Positions 9,315 through 18,151 are shown, counted from the stretch's first letter. The stretch is 64,000 bases of DNA from Massilia terrae (GCF_024753145.1 NZ_JANUGU010000007.1:1-64000), one strand, 5' to 3'. Notes: generated by a model from the sequence alone, not told the origin. Numbers and translations: made by a program.

Positions 9315-11575
9315 GCTACGTCGTCGCAGTGCGCGCGCTGTGCGAGTTCACGGCCAAGCAGGGCGACCTCGACCTGCGCTTCACGCCCTCGCCCACCGCG
9401 CAGGAAGGCATCGCCGGACACCAGGTGGTGACTTCAAGGCGCAGCCCCGGATACCAGACCGAGCTTGCACTGTCCGGCGAACACGGGCCGCTGCTGGTGC
9501 GCGGCCGCGCCGACGGCTACGACCCGGCGCAGCGGCTGATCGAAGAGATCAAGACCTACCGCGGCCAGTTCGCGCGCATCCCCGACAACCACCGCCACCT
9601 GCACTGGGCCCAGCTGCGCGTGTACGGCCACCTGCTGTGCGCGCGGGACGGCCTCGATCAGGTCGACCTGGCGCTGGTCTACTACGAGATCGGCAGCGGC
9701 GAAGAGACCGTGCTGCGCGAGACCCGCAGCGCCGCCGAACTGGCCACGCTGTTCGAGGACCTGTGCGGCCGCTTCATCGACTGGGCGCAGCAGGAACTGG
9801 CGCACCGCGAGGCGCGCGACGCCGCACTCGCGCAGCTGCGCTTCCCGCACGCGGAGTTCCGCCCCGGCCAGCGCCAACTGGCCGAAGCGGTGTTTCGCGC
9901 CAACGCCGGCGCGCGTTGCCTGCTGGCGCAGGCGCCGACCGGCATCGGCAAGACCGTCGGCAGCCTGTTCCCGGTGCTGAAGGCGGCGCCGCAGCAGCGC
10001 ATCGACAAGGTGCTGTTCCTGGCCGCGAAAACGCCGGGCCGCCAGCTCGGGCTGGATGCGGCGTCCACGCTGGGCCGCGGCACGCCGCTGCGGGTGCTGG
10101 AACTGGCCGCGCGCGACAAAGCCTGCGAGCATCCGGACAAAGCCTGCCACGGCGAGTCCTGCCCGCTCGCGCAAGGCTTCTACGACCGGCTCCCGGCAGC
10201 ACGCCAGGCCGCCCTCGCCCACCCGATGCTGGACCGCGCGGCGCTGCGCGAAGTGGCGCTGGCGCACGATGTCTGCCCCTACTACCTCGGCAGCGAAATG
10301 GCGCGCTGGAGCGACGTGATCGTGGGCGACTACAACTACTGGTTCGACACCGGCGCGATGCTGTACGGCCTGGCGCTGGCCAACCAGTGGCGGGTATCGG
10401 TGCTGGTCGACGAGGCGCACAATATGGTCAGCCGCGCCCGCGCGATGCACACCTGCGCGCTGGACCGCGGCGCCTTGCGCGCGGCCCGCGCCGCCGCGCC
10501 GCCGCTGGCGAAGAAGGCGCTGGGCCGCGTCACGCGCGCCTGGCCGGAAGCCACCCAGCCTTACGAGGTGTTGCCCGCGCTGCCGGACAAGCTGCTCGCC
10601 GCGCTGCAAACGGCCACCAGCGCGATCACCGACCTGCTGGCCGAGCAGCCCGCCCCGCCCGATCCGGCACTGCAGCGCTTCTACTTCGACGCGCTGCACT
10701 TCACGCGGCTGGCCGAGACCTTCGGCGAACATTCGCTGTGCGACCTCACGCGCGAAGGCAAGGACAGCGCGCTCAGCATCCGCAACGTGGTGCCGGCGCC
10801 CTTCCTCAAGAGCCGCTTCGCGCTCGCGCATTCGACCACGCTGTTCTCGGCCACGCTCAGTCCATGGCACTACTACAGCGACGCGCTGGGCCTGCCCGAC
10901 AGCACCGCGTGGATCGACGTCGACTCGCCCTTCTCCGCCGACCAGTTGGCGGTGCGCGTGGCCGGACACATCTCGACGCGCTACCAGCACCGCAGCGCCT
11001 CGCTGGCGCCGATCGCGCAGCTGATGGCGCAGGAATACACACAACGTCCCGGCAACTACCTCGCCTTCTTCAGCAGCTTCGACTACCTTGAGCAAGCCGC
11101 CACGCTGTTCGCCGAGCGCCACCCGGACGTCCCGACCTGGCTGCAAAGCCGCCGCATGAACGAGGACGAGCGCGCGGCCTTCCTCGAGCGCTTCACCGAG
11201 GACGGCCGCGGCATCGGCTTCGCGGTGCTCGGCGGCGCGTTCGGCGAAGGCATCGACCTGCCCGGCGCGCGCCTGATCGGCGCCTTCATCGCCACGCTCG
11301 GCCTGCCGCAGGTGAACCCGGTGAACGAGCAGCTGCGCGAACGGATGCAGGCCACCTTCGGCGCCGGCTACGACTACACCTACCTGTACCCGGGCATCCA
11401 GAAAGTGGTGCAGGCTGCGGGCCGCGTGGTGCGCACGCTGGACGACCGCGGCGTGGTGGTGCTGATCGACGACCGCTTCGGCAAGGCCCCCGTGCGCGAC
11501 CTGCTGCCGCGCTGGTGGAAGATCGAAGCGGCTAGCGGATCAGGTCGCGTACCTTCTGGTAGCCGCTGCGGCTGA
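9311..11575 (+). CDS. XPD/DinG-like Fe-S helicase with N-terminal PD-(D/E)XK nuclease domain
   Basis: Roughly 754 residues. The N-terminal part (1-190) has a RecB/Cas4-like nuclease pattern: GRADGYD then IEEIKTYRGQ, giving the D...ExK core. The helicase part has Walker A APTGIGKT near residue 220 and a DEAH box (VLVDEAHNM) near 370. Between them is a four-cysteine cluster (KAC, KAC, ESCP, DVCPYY) expected to hold 4Fe-4S as in XPD and DinG. Motif VI QAAGRVVRT lies near the end. I chose the TTG that overlaps the fan1 stop; GTG at 9284 would add nine residues of unlikely sequence. The last 44 bases overlap the convergent LytTR gene. Confidence 0.9.
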   Translation: MSYVVAVRALCEFTAKQGDLDLRFTPSPTAQEGIAGHQVVTSRRSPGYQTELALSGEHGPLLVRGRADGYDPAQRLIEEIKTYRGQFARIPDNHRHLHWAQLRVYGHLLCARDGLDQVDLALVYYEIGSGEETVLRETRSAAELATLFEDLCGRFIDWAQQELAHREARDAALAQLRFPHAEFRPGQRQLAEAVFRANAGARCLLAQAPTGIGKTVGSLFPVLKAAPQQRIDKVLFLAAKTPGRQLGLDAASTLGRGTPLRVLELAARDKACEHPDKACHGESCPLAQGFYDRLPAARQAALAHPMLDRAALREVALAHDVCPYYLGSEMARWSDVIVGDYNYWFDTGAMLYGLALANQWRVSVLVDEAHNMVSRARAMHTCALDRGALRAARAAAPPLAKKALGRVTRAWPEATQPYEVLPALPDKLLAALQTATSAITDLLAEQPAPPDPALQRFYFDALHFTRLAETFGEHSLCDLTREGKDSALSIRNVVPAPFLKSRFALAHSTTLFSATLSPWHYYSDALGLPDSTAWIDVDSPFSADQLAVRVAGHISTRYQHRSASLAPIAQLMAQEYTQRPGNYLAFFSSFDYLEQAATLFAERHPDVPTWLQSRRMNEDERAAFLERFTEDGRGIGFAVLGGAFGEGIDLPGARLIGAFIATLGLPQVNPVNEQLRERMQATFGAGYDYTYLYPGIQKVVQAAGRVVRTLDDRGVVVLIDDRFGKAPVRDLLPRWWKIEAASGSGRVPSGSRCG

Positions 11576-12260
11576 TCGGGATGCGCACGTCGCCGTCGAG
11601 GACCGCGCAGTGGCTGTCCTTGCTGGCCTGCTCGATGCGGCGGATCGCGCCGGCGTTCACGATGTAGGAGCGGTGCACGCGCACGAAGACGGCCGGATCG
11701 AGTTGCGCTTCGAGCTCGGACAGCGGCTGGTTCTTCAGGTAGGCCTTGCCTGCCGCGTGGATCTGCACGTAGTCATCCTGCGCCTCGGCGTAATCGATGG
11801 TGGCGGCCGGCACCACGTGCACGCGCGCGCCGTCGCGGATCAGCACGCGCTCCAGCGGACCGCCGCGCTGCGCGGCCTCGGACAGCAGTGGCGCGATCCC
11901 AGCCGGCTTGCCGGCCAGGCCCCGCGCGTGCGCCAGCGCCTGCGCCAGGCGCTCGCGCGAAAACGGCTTGAGCAGGTAGTCGACCGCATGCACCTCGAAG
12001 GCGCGCACCGCGAACTGGTCGTAGGCGGTGACGAACAGGTAGCGGGTTCTGGCGCCGGCGAGTTCGGCGACTTCGAAGCCGTCCAGCTTGGGCATCTGGA
12101 TATCGAGGAAGACCAGGTCCGGCGCCTGCTCGGTGATCGCCTTCACCGCCTCGAAGCCGTTGGCGCATTCGCCGACGATCTCGATGTCGGGAACATCGTT
12201 CAGGTATTCGCGCAGCACGGCGCGCGCCAGGTGTTCATCGTCGACGATCAGGACTCGCAT
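11532..12260 (-). CDS. LytTR-family response regulator
   Basis: A 242-residue regulator. The receiver domain (1-120) has the acidic pocket Asp7/Asp8 (LIVDDEH), phosphoacceptor Asp53 (LVFLDIQMPKLDG) and Lys near 103 (LLKPFSRERL). The LytTR DNA-binding domain spans about 140-240, with DDYVQIHAAGK and VRVHRSYIVN. Family members bind imperfect direct repeats upstream of target genes. The ATG shares one base with the stop of the kinase gene (TGATG), so kinase and regulator are translationally coupled. Its 3' end overlaps the helicase gene on the other strand. Target genes cannot be named from sequence. Confidence 0.93.
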   Translation of the reverse strand: MRVLIVDDEHLARAVLREYLNDVPDIEIVGECANGFEAVKAITEQAPDLVFLDIQMPKLDGFEVAELAGARTRYLFVTAYDQFAVRAFEVHAVDYLLKPFSRERLAQALAHARGLAGKPAGIAPLLSEAAQRGGPLERVLIRDGARVHVVPAATIDYAEAQDDYVQIHAAGKAYLKNQPLSELEAQLDPAVFVRVHRSYIVNAGAIRRIEQASKDSHCAVLDGDVRIPISRSGYQKVRDLIR

Positions 12261-13312
12261 CAGTTCTCCCTGGTTTCAAGGGGCAGCAACAGCTCCACCC
12301 GGAACATGCCTTCTTCTTCGCTGGATTGGACGCTGGCTTCGTGCGCATAGGCGTGCAGCAGGCGCTCGCGCACATTGGCCAGGCCATGCCCGCCGCTGGC
12401 CCCGGCCGGCTGGTCGTCGCCGCGTTCGTTTTCGACGCGAATGCGCAGCAGCGTACCGGCGCAAGCGGCGGACAGGCGCACGCTGCCGCCCTCGAGCCGG
12501 CGCGCCACGCCGTGCTTGATCGCGTTCTCCACCAAGGGCTGCAGGATCAGCGGCGGCAACAGGCAGGCGCGCGCGGCATCTTCGACGTCTTCCTGCCACG
12601 CCAAGCGCTCGCCGAAGCGCACCTGCTCGATCGCCAGGTAGTGGCCGATCATCTCCAGCTCGTCGCCCAGCGTGATGCGGCCGCGCGCCTCCAGGCCCAG
12701 GGTGCGGCGGAAGAATTCGGCCAGCTGCAAGGTCATCTCGCGCGCGGCGCGCGGATCGATGGTGGTCAGCGCGCTGACCGAATTGAGGCTGTTGAACAGG
12801 AAGTGCGGATCGACCTGGGTGCGCAGCAGGCGCAGCTCGGCGTCGCGCGCGGCGACCATGGCCTGCAGCTCGCGCGTTTCGAGGTCGCGCGCGCGGCCGA
12901 TGGCGAGCACCAGGTAGTTCGCCACCGAGCACATTCCGTACAGGATCAGGCCGAGGCCGAATATGGTGGCGCCCAGCGAACGGTTCCAAACGACGCCGGC
13001 GCCGCCCAGCAGCTCATTCCAGCCGCTGGCGGCGGCGGTCCACAAGGCCGACATGCAAAAGGCCGCGAACACGAAGGAGGCGAACAGGCGCCACGCGGCG
13101 GTGCGGCCCAGCGGATGCACGCGGCACAGGAAGTAGGAGGAAAAGCCGGCCGCCACGCCATACAACAGCGCGAGCGGCAGCACGAACAGCAGCGCCGCCG
13201 CGAGCGGGACGCCGGTCGCGGCGGCGAGCAGCCAGGCCAGCGCCGCGCCGAACATCAGCCAGGCCAGCAGGTACAGCAGGCTGCCCTGGCGCGAGCCGAA
13301 GGGGCCGAGCAT
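12260..13312 (-). CDS. LytS-type sensor histidine kinase
   Basis: A 350-residue kinase. Four hydrophobic segments occupy residues 10-150 and form a membrane sensor with little periplasmic sequence. A short coiled linker (LETRELQAMVAARDAELRLL) precedes the His_kinase domain (PF06580) with phosphoacceptor His in DPHFLFNSLNS. The ATPase part has LQPLVENAIKHG as N box and GGHGLANVRERL as G box. A longer reading frame begins upstream at 13681, but that part lies inside the LiaF-like gene in another frame. The true ATG at 13312 shares a base with the LiaF-like stop. Intramembrane sensing together with LiaF-type partners points to envelope stress detection, by inference. Confidence 0.92.
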   Translation of the reverse strand: MLGPFGSRQGSLLYLLAWLMFGAALAWLLAAATGVPLAAALLFVLPLALLYGVAAGFSSYFLCRVHPLGRTAAWRLFASFVFAAFCMSALWTAAASGWNELLGGAGVVWNRSLGATIFGLGLILYGMCSVANYLVLAIGRARDLETRELQAMVAARDAELRLLRTQVDPHFLFNSLNSVSALTTIDPRAAREMTLQLAEFFRRTLGLEARGRITLGDELEMIGHYLAIEQVRFGERLAWQEDVEDAARACLLPPLILQPLVENAIKHGVARRLEGGSVRLSAACAGTLLRIRVENERGDDQPAGASGGHGLANVRERLLHAYAHEASVQSSEEEGMFRVELLLPLETREN

Positions 13313-14070
13313 CAGTTGCGCACTTCGATGCCGCCCATGATGGCGTAGCCGGTCACGATCAGGCGCTTGTTGCCGGCCGGGCGCACGGTCTTCTCTTCGA
13401 AGCCGCCCAGAATGGGCGTGCCGTGCATGACCACGGTCCAGTCGGCGGGCACCTTGATCGTGATGCCGCCCATGAAGGCGAAGACGTCGATCACGGCCTC
13501 GCCCTCGATCGAGGCGCCGCGCATGTCGAGCGCGGCGCCGCCGAGGATGGCGGTGACGTCGCCGCCACGGAACCTCTGGCTGGTGATGCTGCGCTCGAAT
13601 CCGCCGAGGATGGCGGTGATGTCGACCACGTCGTCGCTGCCCGCCTGGGCCTTGGCGGCCGCGGCATCGGCCGGATTCCACGCCGCGCCGGCCGGCATCG
13701 CGTCCTTGTCGAAGCTGACGCTGTCGCGGCGGCGTCCCCGTTCAAAGGCGCGGAACAGCACCATGCCGCCCACCACGATCAGCACCAGCGGCCAGAAGGT
13801 ATGCCAGCTGACATAGAAGAAGCCGAGCCGGTTGGCGATCATGACCGCGCCGATAGCGATGAACACGCCGCCCATCAGGTAGTTGGGCGAGCTGGTGTCG
13901 AACAGCTTGATCAGGCCGACCACGATGAACACCATGGGCCAGAACGCGATCGCGCGGTGGAAATCGATGATGTCGAGGTTATCGAGCAGGAACAGCACCC
14001 CCATCGCGATCACCAGCACGCCGACCACGAGCTGGCTGTGCATGCTGCGGCTTGCGTTACGGTTTCTCAT
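13312..14070 (-). CDS. LiaF-like cell-wall stress response membrane protein
   Basis: 252 residues. Four hydrophobic segments in the first 115 residues pair as two LiaI/LiaF-type hairpins (LLDNLDIIDFHRAIAFWPMVF is typical of DUF5668). A cytosolic beta-helical C-terminal domain from about 150 has repeated AILGGFE / AILGGAALDM / FAFMGGITI turns, the LiaF C-terminal pattern. In Firmicutes LiaF restrains the LiaRS kinase; here the partners are LytS/LytTR proteins, so a similar inhibitory role is inferred. The gene overlaps the upstream 124-residue gene by 14 bases and shares a base with the kinase start. Confidence 0.85.
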   Translation of the reverse strand: MRNRNASRSMHSQLVVGVLVIAMGVLFLLDNLDIIDFHRAIAFWPMVFIVVGLIKLFDTSSPNYLMGGVFIAIGAVMIANRLGFFYVSWHTFWPLVLIVVGGMVLFRAFERGRRRDSVSFDKDAMPAGAAWNPADAAAAKAQAGSDDVVDITAILGGFERSITSQRFRGGDVTAILGGAALDMRGASIEGEAVIDVFAFMGGITIKVPADWTVVMHGTPILGGFEEKTVRPAGNKRLIVTGYAIMGGIEVRN

Positions 14071-14431
14071 TCTCGCTCTCCCTGTTTTTAAGACGGCGCG
14101 CGACGACCGGTTCGAGCACCATGGCCACGCCGCTGATGATGATGAAGACCGGCCAGCTGTTATAGAAGGTCAGGCCGAAGCTGCCATCGAAGACCGCGAA
14201 CAGCCAGGCGCCGACGCAGGCCGTCCACAGCCCGCTGGTGAAATCGCGCGCGCTGGGGAAGCCGATCATGCGGTTGATGCCGATGACGACCAGCAGCAGC
14301 GGCCAATAATGCCACAGCCTTTCGATCTCGAACATGCCGATCTGGTCGAGGAAAAGGCCGACGCCCAGTGCGACCAGCAGCAGCCCCCACACGATCTGCC
14401 GGCGCCACCCATAAGTTTGCCTGTTGCGCAT
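14057..14431 (-). CDS. Small LiaI/DUF5668-like membrane protein
   Basis: 124 residues with about four hydrophobic segments, paired by the motif FLDQIGMFEIERLWHYWPLLL, the same LiaI-type hairpin seen in the next gene. The start ATG at 14431 has AGGGG about eight bases upstream. The longer frame from 14572 would add low-complexity residues without a Shine-Dalgarno sequence and is rejected. It opens the four-gene operon ending with the LytTR regulator and overlaps the LiaF-like gene by 14 bases. Probably a membrane component of the same sensing complex. Confidence 0.8.
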   Translation of the reverse strand: MRNRQTYGWRRQIVWGLLLVALGVGLFLDQIGMFEIERLWHYWPLLLVVIGINRMIGFPSARDFTSGLWTACVGAWLFAVFDGSFGLTFYNSWPVFIIISGVAMVLEPVVARRLKNRESENEKP

Positions 14432-14560
14432 TGAAATAACCCCTGTCGTTTGGATACCTGCCCACGATAGCGGGCCGCGAACGGCGGCGAAAGCGGTTTT
14501 CGGTGAACGGCGGTTGGCGGGCGGCGAATGGCGAAGGATTCGGCCAATGGCGGATGCGGG

Positions 14561-14589
14561 AAGGCCCGCCAAGACATCTGGCGGGCCTT
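14561..14589. terminator. Perfect 11-bp hairpin between the 53-residue gene and the LiaF operon
   Basis: AAGGCCCGCCA, a seven-base loop (AGACATC) and TGGCGGGCCTT form a perfect stem. It lies 69 bases past the stop of the 53-residue gene and 130 bases before the LiaF-operon start. No T-tract follows on either strand, so intrinsic termination is only possible, not certain. Confidence 0.5.
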
Positions 14590-14657
14590 CGGCGTCCAGG
14601 CTGCGGACGCGTGAAACGCGGATTCAGGCCAGCACGGGGGCGGGCGGCCTGCCGCTG

Positions 14658-14819
14658 CTACGAACGGTTGGCGGGAAGCTTCAGGTCGGCGGGCGTCAGC
14701 ATGTCCCATCCGAGCTGGCGGCGGACTTCCTCCAGGCTTGGCGGCGGTTTCTGCTCGCGCGTGCGGCGCTCCAGGTATTCGCGCACCAGGTGCTTGGGTG
14801 GATGGGTGGTCGCAGACAT
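14658..14819 (-). CDS. Small hypothetical protein (53 residues)
   Basis: I do not recognise the family. The 53-residue product (MSATTHPPKHLVREYLERR... ending LPANRS) is soluble, basic in its first half, and predicted helix (VREYLERRTREQ) - helix (LEEVRRQLGWDM). The ATG has a strong GGAGG Shine-Dalgarno sequence nine bases upstream. A longer in-frame start at 14948 would read Arg-rich sequence through a strongly structured leader, so it is rejected. The gene stands alone between the LiaF-like operon and the TonB-dependent receptor. A terminator-like hairpin follows at 14561-14589. Confidence 0.65.
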   Translation of the reverse strand: MSATTHPPKHLVREYLERRTREQKPPPSLEEVRRQLGWDMLTPADLKLPANRS

Positions 14820-14898
14820 AAAACCTCCGCTTCGGTTTGTACACCGGCGCGCGAAGCGCCGACGCACCTTGTTGGTGCCGATCCTCGAGGCGGATCGG
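14820..14898 (-). promoter_or_regulatory. Structured leader with four consecutive hairpins before the 53-residue gene
   Basis: Read on the minus strand, the leader holds three perfect hairpins. They are CCGATCC/GGATCGG (14878-14898), CACC/GGTG (14865-14877) and GGCGC/GCGCC with a GCGAA-type loop (14846-14860). A fourth, AAACC/GGTTT (14821-14838), partly pairs the GGAGG ribosome-binding site. This arrangement can control translation (riboswitch, thermosensor or protein-binding leader). It matches no class I recognise. Confidence 0.5.
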
Positions 14899-15039
14899 CT
14901 CGCCTGTTGAGATATTTGGAACGCCCGCCGGTTTCGCAGGCTCCTCACTCACACGGCTTCATCATAGCCAACGAGGGCAAAACATACCGTTAGGTGACGC
15001 ACAGTGTGCGTGTGCGACAGCGCACGCACTACGTCGCAG

Positions 15040-15072
15040 AAAAAAAAGGGAAGCCGAAGCTCCCCTTTTTTA
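15040..15072 (-). terminator. Intrinsic terminator of the TonB-dependent receptor gene
   Basis: On the minus strand a GGGGAGC / GC(T)TCCC stem with a four-base loop is followed by a run of T. An A-run on the other flank makes it potentially bidirectional. It lies 16 bases after the receptor stop codon. One stem mismatch. Confidence 0.8.
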
Positions 15073-15087
15073 TCAGTCCCGATGCGA

Positions 15088-18045
15088 TCAGAACTTGTAC
15101 TTCAGGTTGACGTAGTACTGGCGGCCGATCACATCCAGCTTGGCTTGTTCGTCCTCGCTGTAACGGTAGTAGGCGCGGCGCACATTGGTCAGGTTGGTCG
15201 CGCTGAAATTGAGCGACAGGTTGTTGGCGAACGCGTAGGTGGTGTTGAACGCGAGCGTCTTCACCGGTGCGGCCATGGTCGGCGCCGAAGGCATCAGGAT
15301 GCCCTGGATCGTGGTCATGCCCTGGCTGTTCGCGGTCGGAGACGGTGCGGTGCTGGAGTTGACGTACTCGCTGCGATAGTTCCAGACCAGGCGTGCCGAC
15401 AGCTTGTCGTTCTCGTAGTAGACGCCGAAGTTGCCAGCGTACTCGGAGGCGCCGACCATCGGGCGGCCGTCATCGACCTTGGTGTGGGCGCGGCTGAAGT
15501 TGGTGGTGAAACCGAAGCCGGTGTTCCACAGCGGCTGCTCGTAGGCCAGCTCGATGCCCGCGATATGCGCGCCTTGCTGCGACGAGGTCAGGATCGCGTA
15601 GGACTTCGGACCGGTCAGCTGGTCGTCGTACAGGTCGATGCTCGAACCGCCGCTGGTGCCGGTCTTGGCGTAGCCGTCGATCTTCGAGTAGAACACGTTC
15701 ACGGCAGCCAGCGAACGGGTCGCGAAGAACCAGTTCCAGCCCAGGTCGACGTTCTTCGAGGTCAGCGGCTTCAGGTCCGGGTTCGGGCCCACCACGTGGC
15801 AGCCCTGCGCATCGCAAGTCGCGCCGGAGAAGCCGGTGCCGTACATATTGTAGTTCTGGCGGCCGATGGTCTCGCTGGCGCCGAAGCGGATCTGCATGTC
15901 CTTCTGCAGCTCGTACTTCAGGTTCAGGCTCGGCAGCCAGTTCTTGAACTTGCGGTCGCTGTGGGTGAAGTAGTAGATCGTGCCGGCCTTCGGATTGAAG
16001 GGGACGTTATCGTAGAACGGGGTCAGGTCGCCCGCGTTGGTGATCGCGCCCGGATAGGCCGCGCATGGCACGAAGGGGTCGCCCGGCGCGGTGCGCAGGC
16101 ACTTGCCGGCCGGGACCGGGGTCGGGATATCGGCCACTTCGCGGGTCTGCACGAAGCGCAGGCCGACGTTGCCGGACCAGCGCTCGCCTTCCAGGTTGGC
16201 CATGACGTAGGCCGCTGCCTGCTGCTCGCGCACGTGGATCTCGGAGGCGACGCGGCGCTCGAAATCGGCGGTGGTCGGCTTCACGTTGGCGGCAAAGTAG
16301 GACTTCAGTGCGTCCGGGGTGAAGGTGAAGCCGGTGTTGTCCCAGCCTGCCGGGCCGCCCAGGTCCTTGCCGAAGTCGGCCGGCCACGGGATGTAAGCCG
16401 ACGGCACGCCGCTGTCGATCGCGCTGGTGTGATAGGTCGGCGAACGGCGCGCGCTTTCGCGGCGGTGGTCGGCGAAGCGGACACCGGATTCGATCGAGTC
16501 GAGCCAGCCCTTCGACACCTTGTATTCGGCGTCGAGCTGGCCGCTGTTTTCCTTGTCGGTGGTGCGGATGCTCGAAATGGTTCGGCCGATCAGCTTGTTG
16601 CCGCTGCCGTCCGCGTTCAGCGTCGGCGTGTTGGGGCCGGTGCCGTAGTACTTGACGTACGGCGCCTCGTCCACGCCGCCCTGGGAGAACGACACGCCGG
16701 TGCCGAAGCGGGCGAAGGTCAGGCCCTGGTCGGCATCGGTCTTGCCCACGCCCTTGGTGGTCGAGAGCAGGCCCTTGACGGTCAGGTCCTGGTTGACGCG
16801 GTATTTGCCATCCAGGTCGAGGAAGCCGGAGGTGGCGCGCGCGCCCTGGCGGTAGAAGCCTTCCTGGTTGCCGATGTACTGCGGCGGGGTGCCGGCCGGG
16901 TACATGATGTCGGCCGACTTGAGCACGCGGATGGTGTCGCCGTACATGGTCGTCTCGTTGACGATCACCGGGTTCTTCAGGGTCGCGAAGACTTGCTGGC
17001 CGTTGACGTTGGTGTTGACGTTGGTGCCGCCGGACAGCTCGGCCTTGCCCATCAGCATGCTGTACATCGCGCCCGCGTTCAGGCGGCCGTAGTTATTCGC
17101 GTTCATGCCGGAGTAGAAGCCGGTCAGCGTCACGTCCAGGTCGCGGTTGGGCTTGAACTGCAGCGAGACCATGCCGCCCTTGCGGTCGCGCACGCCTTCG
17201 ACGAATTCGGTACTCATGGTGCCGCGCATGCGCACGCCGTCCAGGTCCTTGGCCGTGTAGCCGCTGCCGGCCAGCGAGGCGTCGGTGATGCCCGGCATGT
17301 TCTTCAGGTTGATGACGTCATAGCCACTCGAGAAGCCGTAGGCCAGGCTGGACGAGGTGTCGCGGCGGATGTAGCGCTTCTGGGCGAAGCCCTGGGCGAT
17401 GACGCCGAAGGTGTTGGCTTCGTTCTTCCAGGTGACGCTCGCTTCCAGGTCCGGCGCCTTCTTGCCCGGCAGGTCGGCGTAGCTGGCGCCGACGTTGATC
17501 ACGCCGGAGACGCGCTCCTTGGCCGACAGCGGCTTGCGGGTGGTGACGTTGACGGTGCCGGCCATGCCGCCGTCGACGATATTGGCCTGCGAGGTCTTGT
17601 AGACGATGGCCTGGTTCAGGACCGAGGACGGCATCAGCGACAGGCTGGTCGAGCGGCTGCTCGAACCCTGGTCGCCGACGTACCAGTCGCCGCCGGAGAC
17701 GGTGTGGCCGTTGAACAGGATCAGCGACATGTCCGGGTTGGTGCCGCGCATCGAGACTTTTTCGGCCTCGTCGTAGTCGGTGCGGACGGCCAGGCCAGGC
17801 AGGCGCTGCAGGGAGTCGGCCAGGTTCTTGTCCGGCATCTTGCCGACGTCTTCGGCGGTGATCACCTCGACGTTGCCGACCGCATTTTTCTTGGTGTCGA
17901 GCGACTTGGCCATCGAGGCGCGAATGCCGGTGACCTCGATCGTCTGGACCGGCGCCTCCTGCGTGGTCTGGGCCATCGCCGGCAGTGCAGCCAGACTCAG
18001 CAGGGCCATCGATACGGCGGCCGCGAGCGGCGTTCTTCTGAACAT
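15088..18045 (-). CDS. TonB-dependent outer-membrane receptor
   Basis: 985 residues: signal peptide (MFRRTPLAAAV...PAMAQ, cleavage near 26) and plug domain with IEVTGIRASM near 40, PDKNLADSLQRLPG and VSMRGTNPDMSLILFNG. A 22-strand barrel follows, ending in KYKF with the terminal aromatic required for BAM insertion. The style fits the TonB-Xanth-Caul (TIGR01782) family, whose known members import oligosaccharides or complex organic ligands; the substrate cannot be read from sequence. It is monocistronic with a terminator and no adjacent regulator or enzyme for a specific ligand. A TonB-like gene lies at 40.5-42.5 kb. A huge antisense reading frame across it (15004-18111) is a GC-bias shadow. 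Confidence 0.93.
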   Translation of the reverse strand: MFRRTPLAAAVSMALLSLAALPAMAQTTQEAPVQTIEVTGIRASMAKSLDTKKNAVGNVEVITAEDVGKMPDKNLADSLQRLPGLAVRTDYDEAEKVSMRGTNPDMSLILFNGHTVSGGDWYVGDQGSSSRSTSLSLMPSSVLNQAIVYKTSQANIVDGGMAGTVNVTTRKPLSAKERVSGVINVGASYADLPGKKAPDLEASVTWKNEANTFGVIAQGFAQKRYIRRDTSSSLAYGFSSGYDVINLKNMPGITDASLAGSGYTAKDLDGVRMRGTMSTEFVEGVRDRKGGMVSLQFKPNRDLDVTLTGFYSGMNANNYGRLNAGAMYSMLMGKAELSGGTNVNTNVNGQQVFATLKNPVIVNETTMYGDTIRVLKSADIMYPAGTPPQYIGNQEGFYRQGARATSGFLDLDGKYRVNQDLTVKGLLSTTKGVGKTDADQGLTFARFGTGVSFSQGGVDEAPYVKYYGTGPNTPTLNADGSGNKLIGRTISSIRTTDKENSGQLDAEYKVSKGWLDSIESGVRFADHRRESARRSPTYHTSAIDSGVPSAYIPWPADFGKDLGGPAGWDNTGFTFTPDALKSYFAANVKPTTADFERRVASEIHVREQQAAAYVMANLEGERWSGNVGLRFVQTREVADIPTPVPAGKCLRTAPGDPFVPCAAYPGAITNAGDLTPFYDNVPFNPKAGTIYYFTHSDRKFKNWLPSLNLKYELQKDMQIRFGASETIGRQNYNMYGTGFSGATCDAQGCHVVGPNPDLKPLTSKNVDLGWNWFFATRSLAAVNVFYSKIDGYAKTGTSGGSSIDLYDDQLTGPKSYAILTSSQQGAHIAGIELAYEQPLWNTGFGFTTNFSRAHTKVDDGRPMVGASEYAGNFGVYYENDKLSARLVWNYRSEYVNSSTAPSPTANSQGMTTIQGILMPSAPTMAAPVKTLAFNTTYAFANNLSLNFSATNLTNVRRAYYRYSEDEQAKLDVIGRQYYVNLKYKF

Positions 18046-18151
18046 GTGGTTTCTCCTGGATATTTTTTAGAGTGGGGCCGGACCGAATACTGGCCGCCGC
18101 CGGTATATTGACGAATGTTAACGTTGCTGCATAATTACTTGTGGAGCTGCG

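Noticed and set aside
13313..13681. N-terminal extension of the histidine kinase
   Set aside because: Lies wholly within the LiaF-like gene in another frame; the true ATG shares one base with that gene's stop.
15004..18111. 1035-residue antisense frame over the TonB-dependent receptor
   Set aside because: Low-complexity Val/Gly/Arg/His composition and no motifs; mirror of the receptor codon usage.
18108..18130. LacI-type operator around AATGTTAACGTTG before the TonB-dependent receptor
   Set aside because: Only half of the LacI consensus fits and the right half-site is wrong, so no operator was called.
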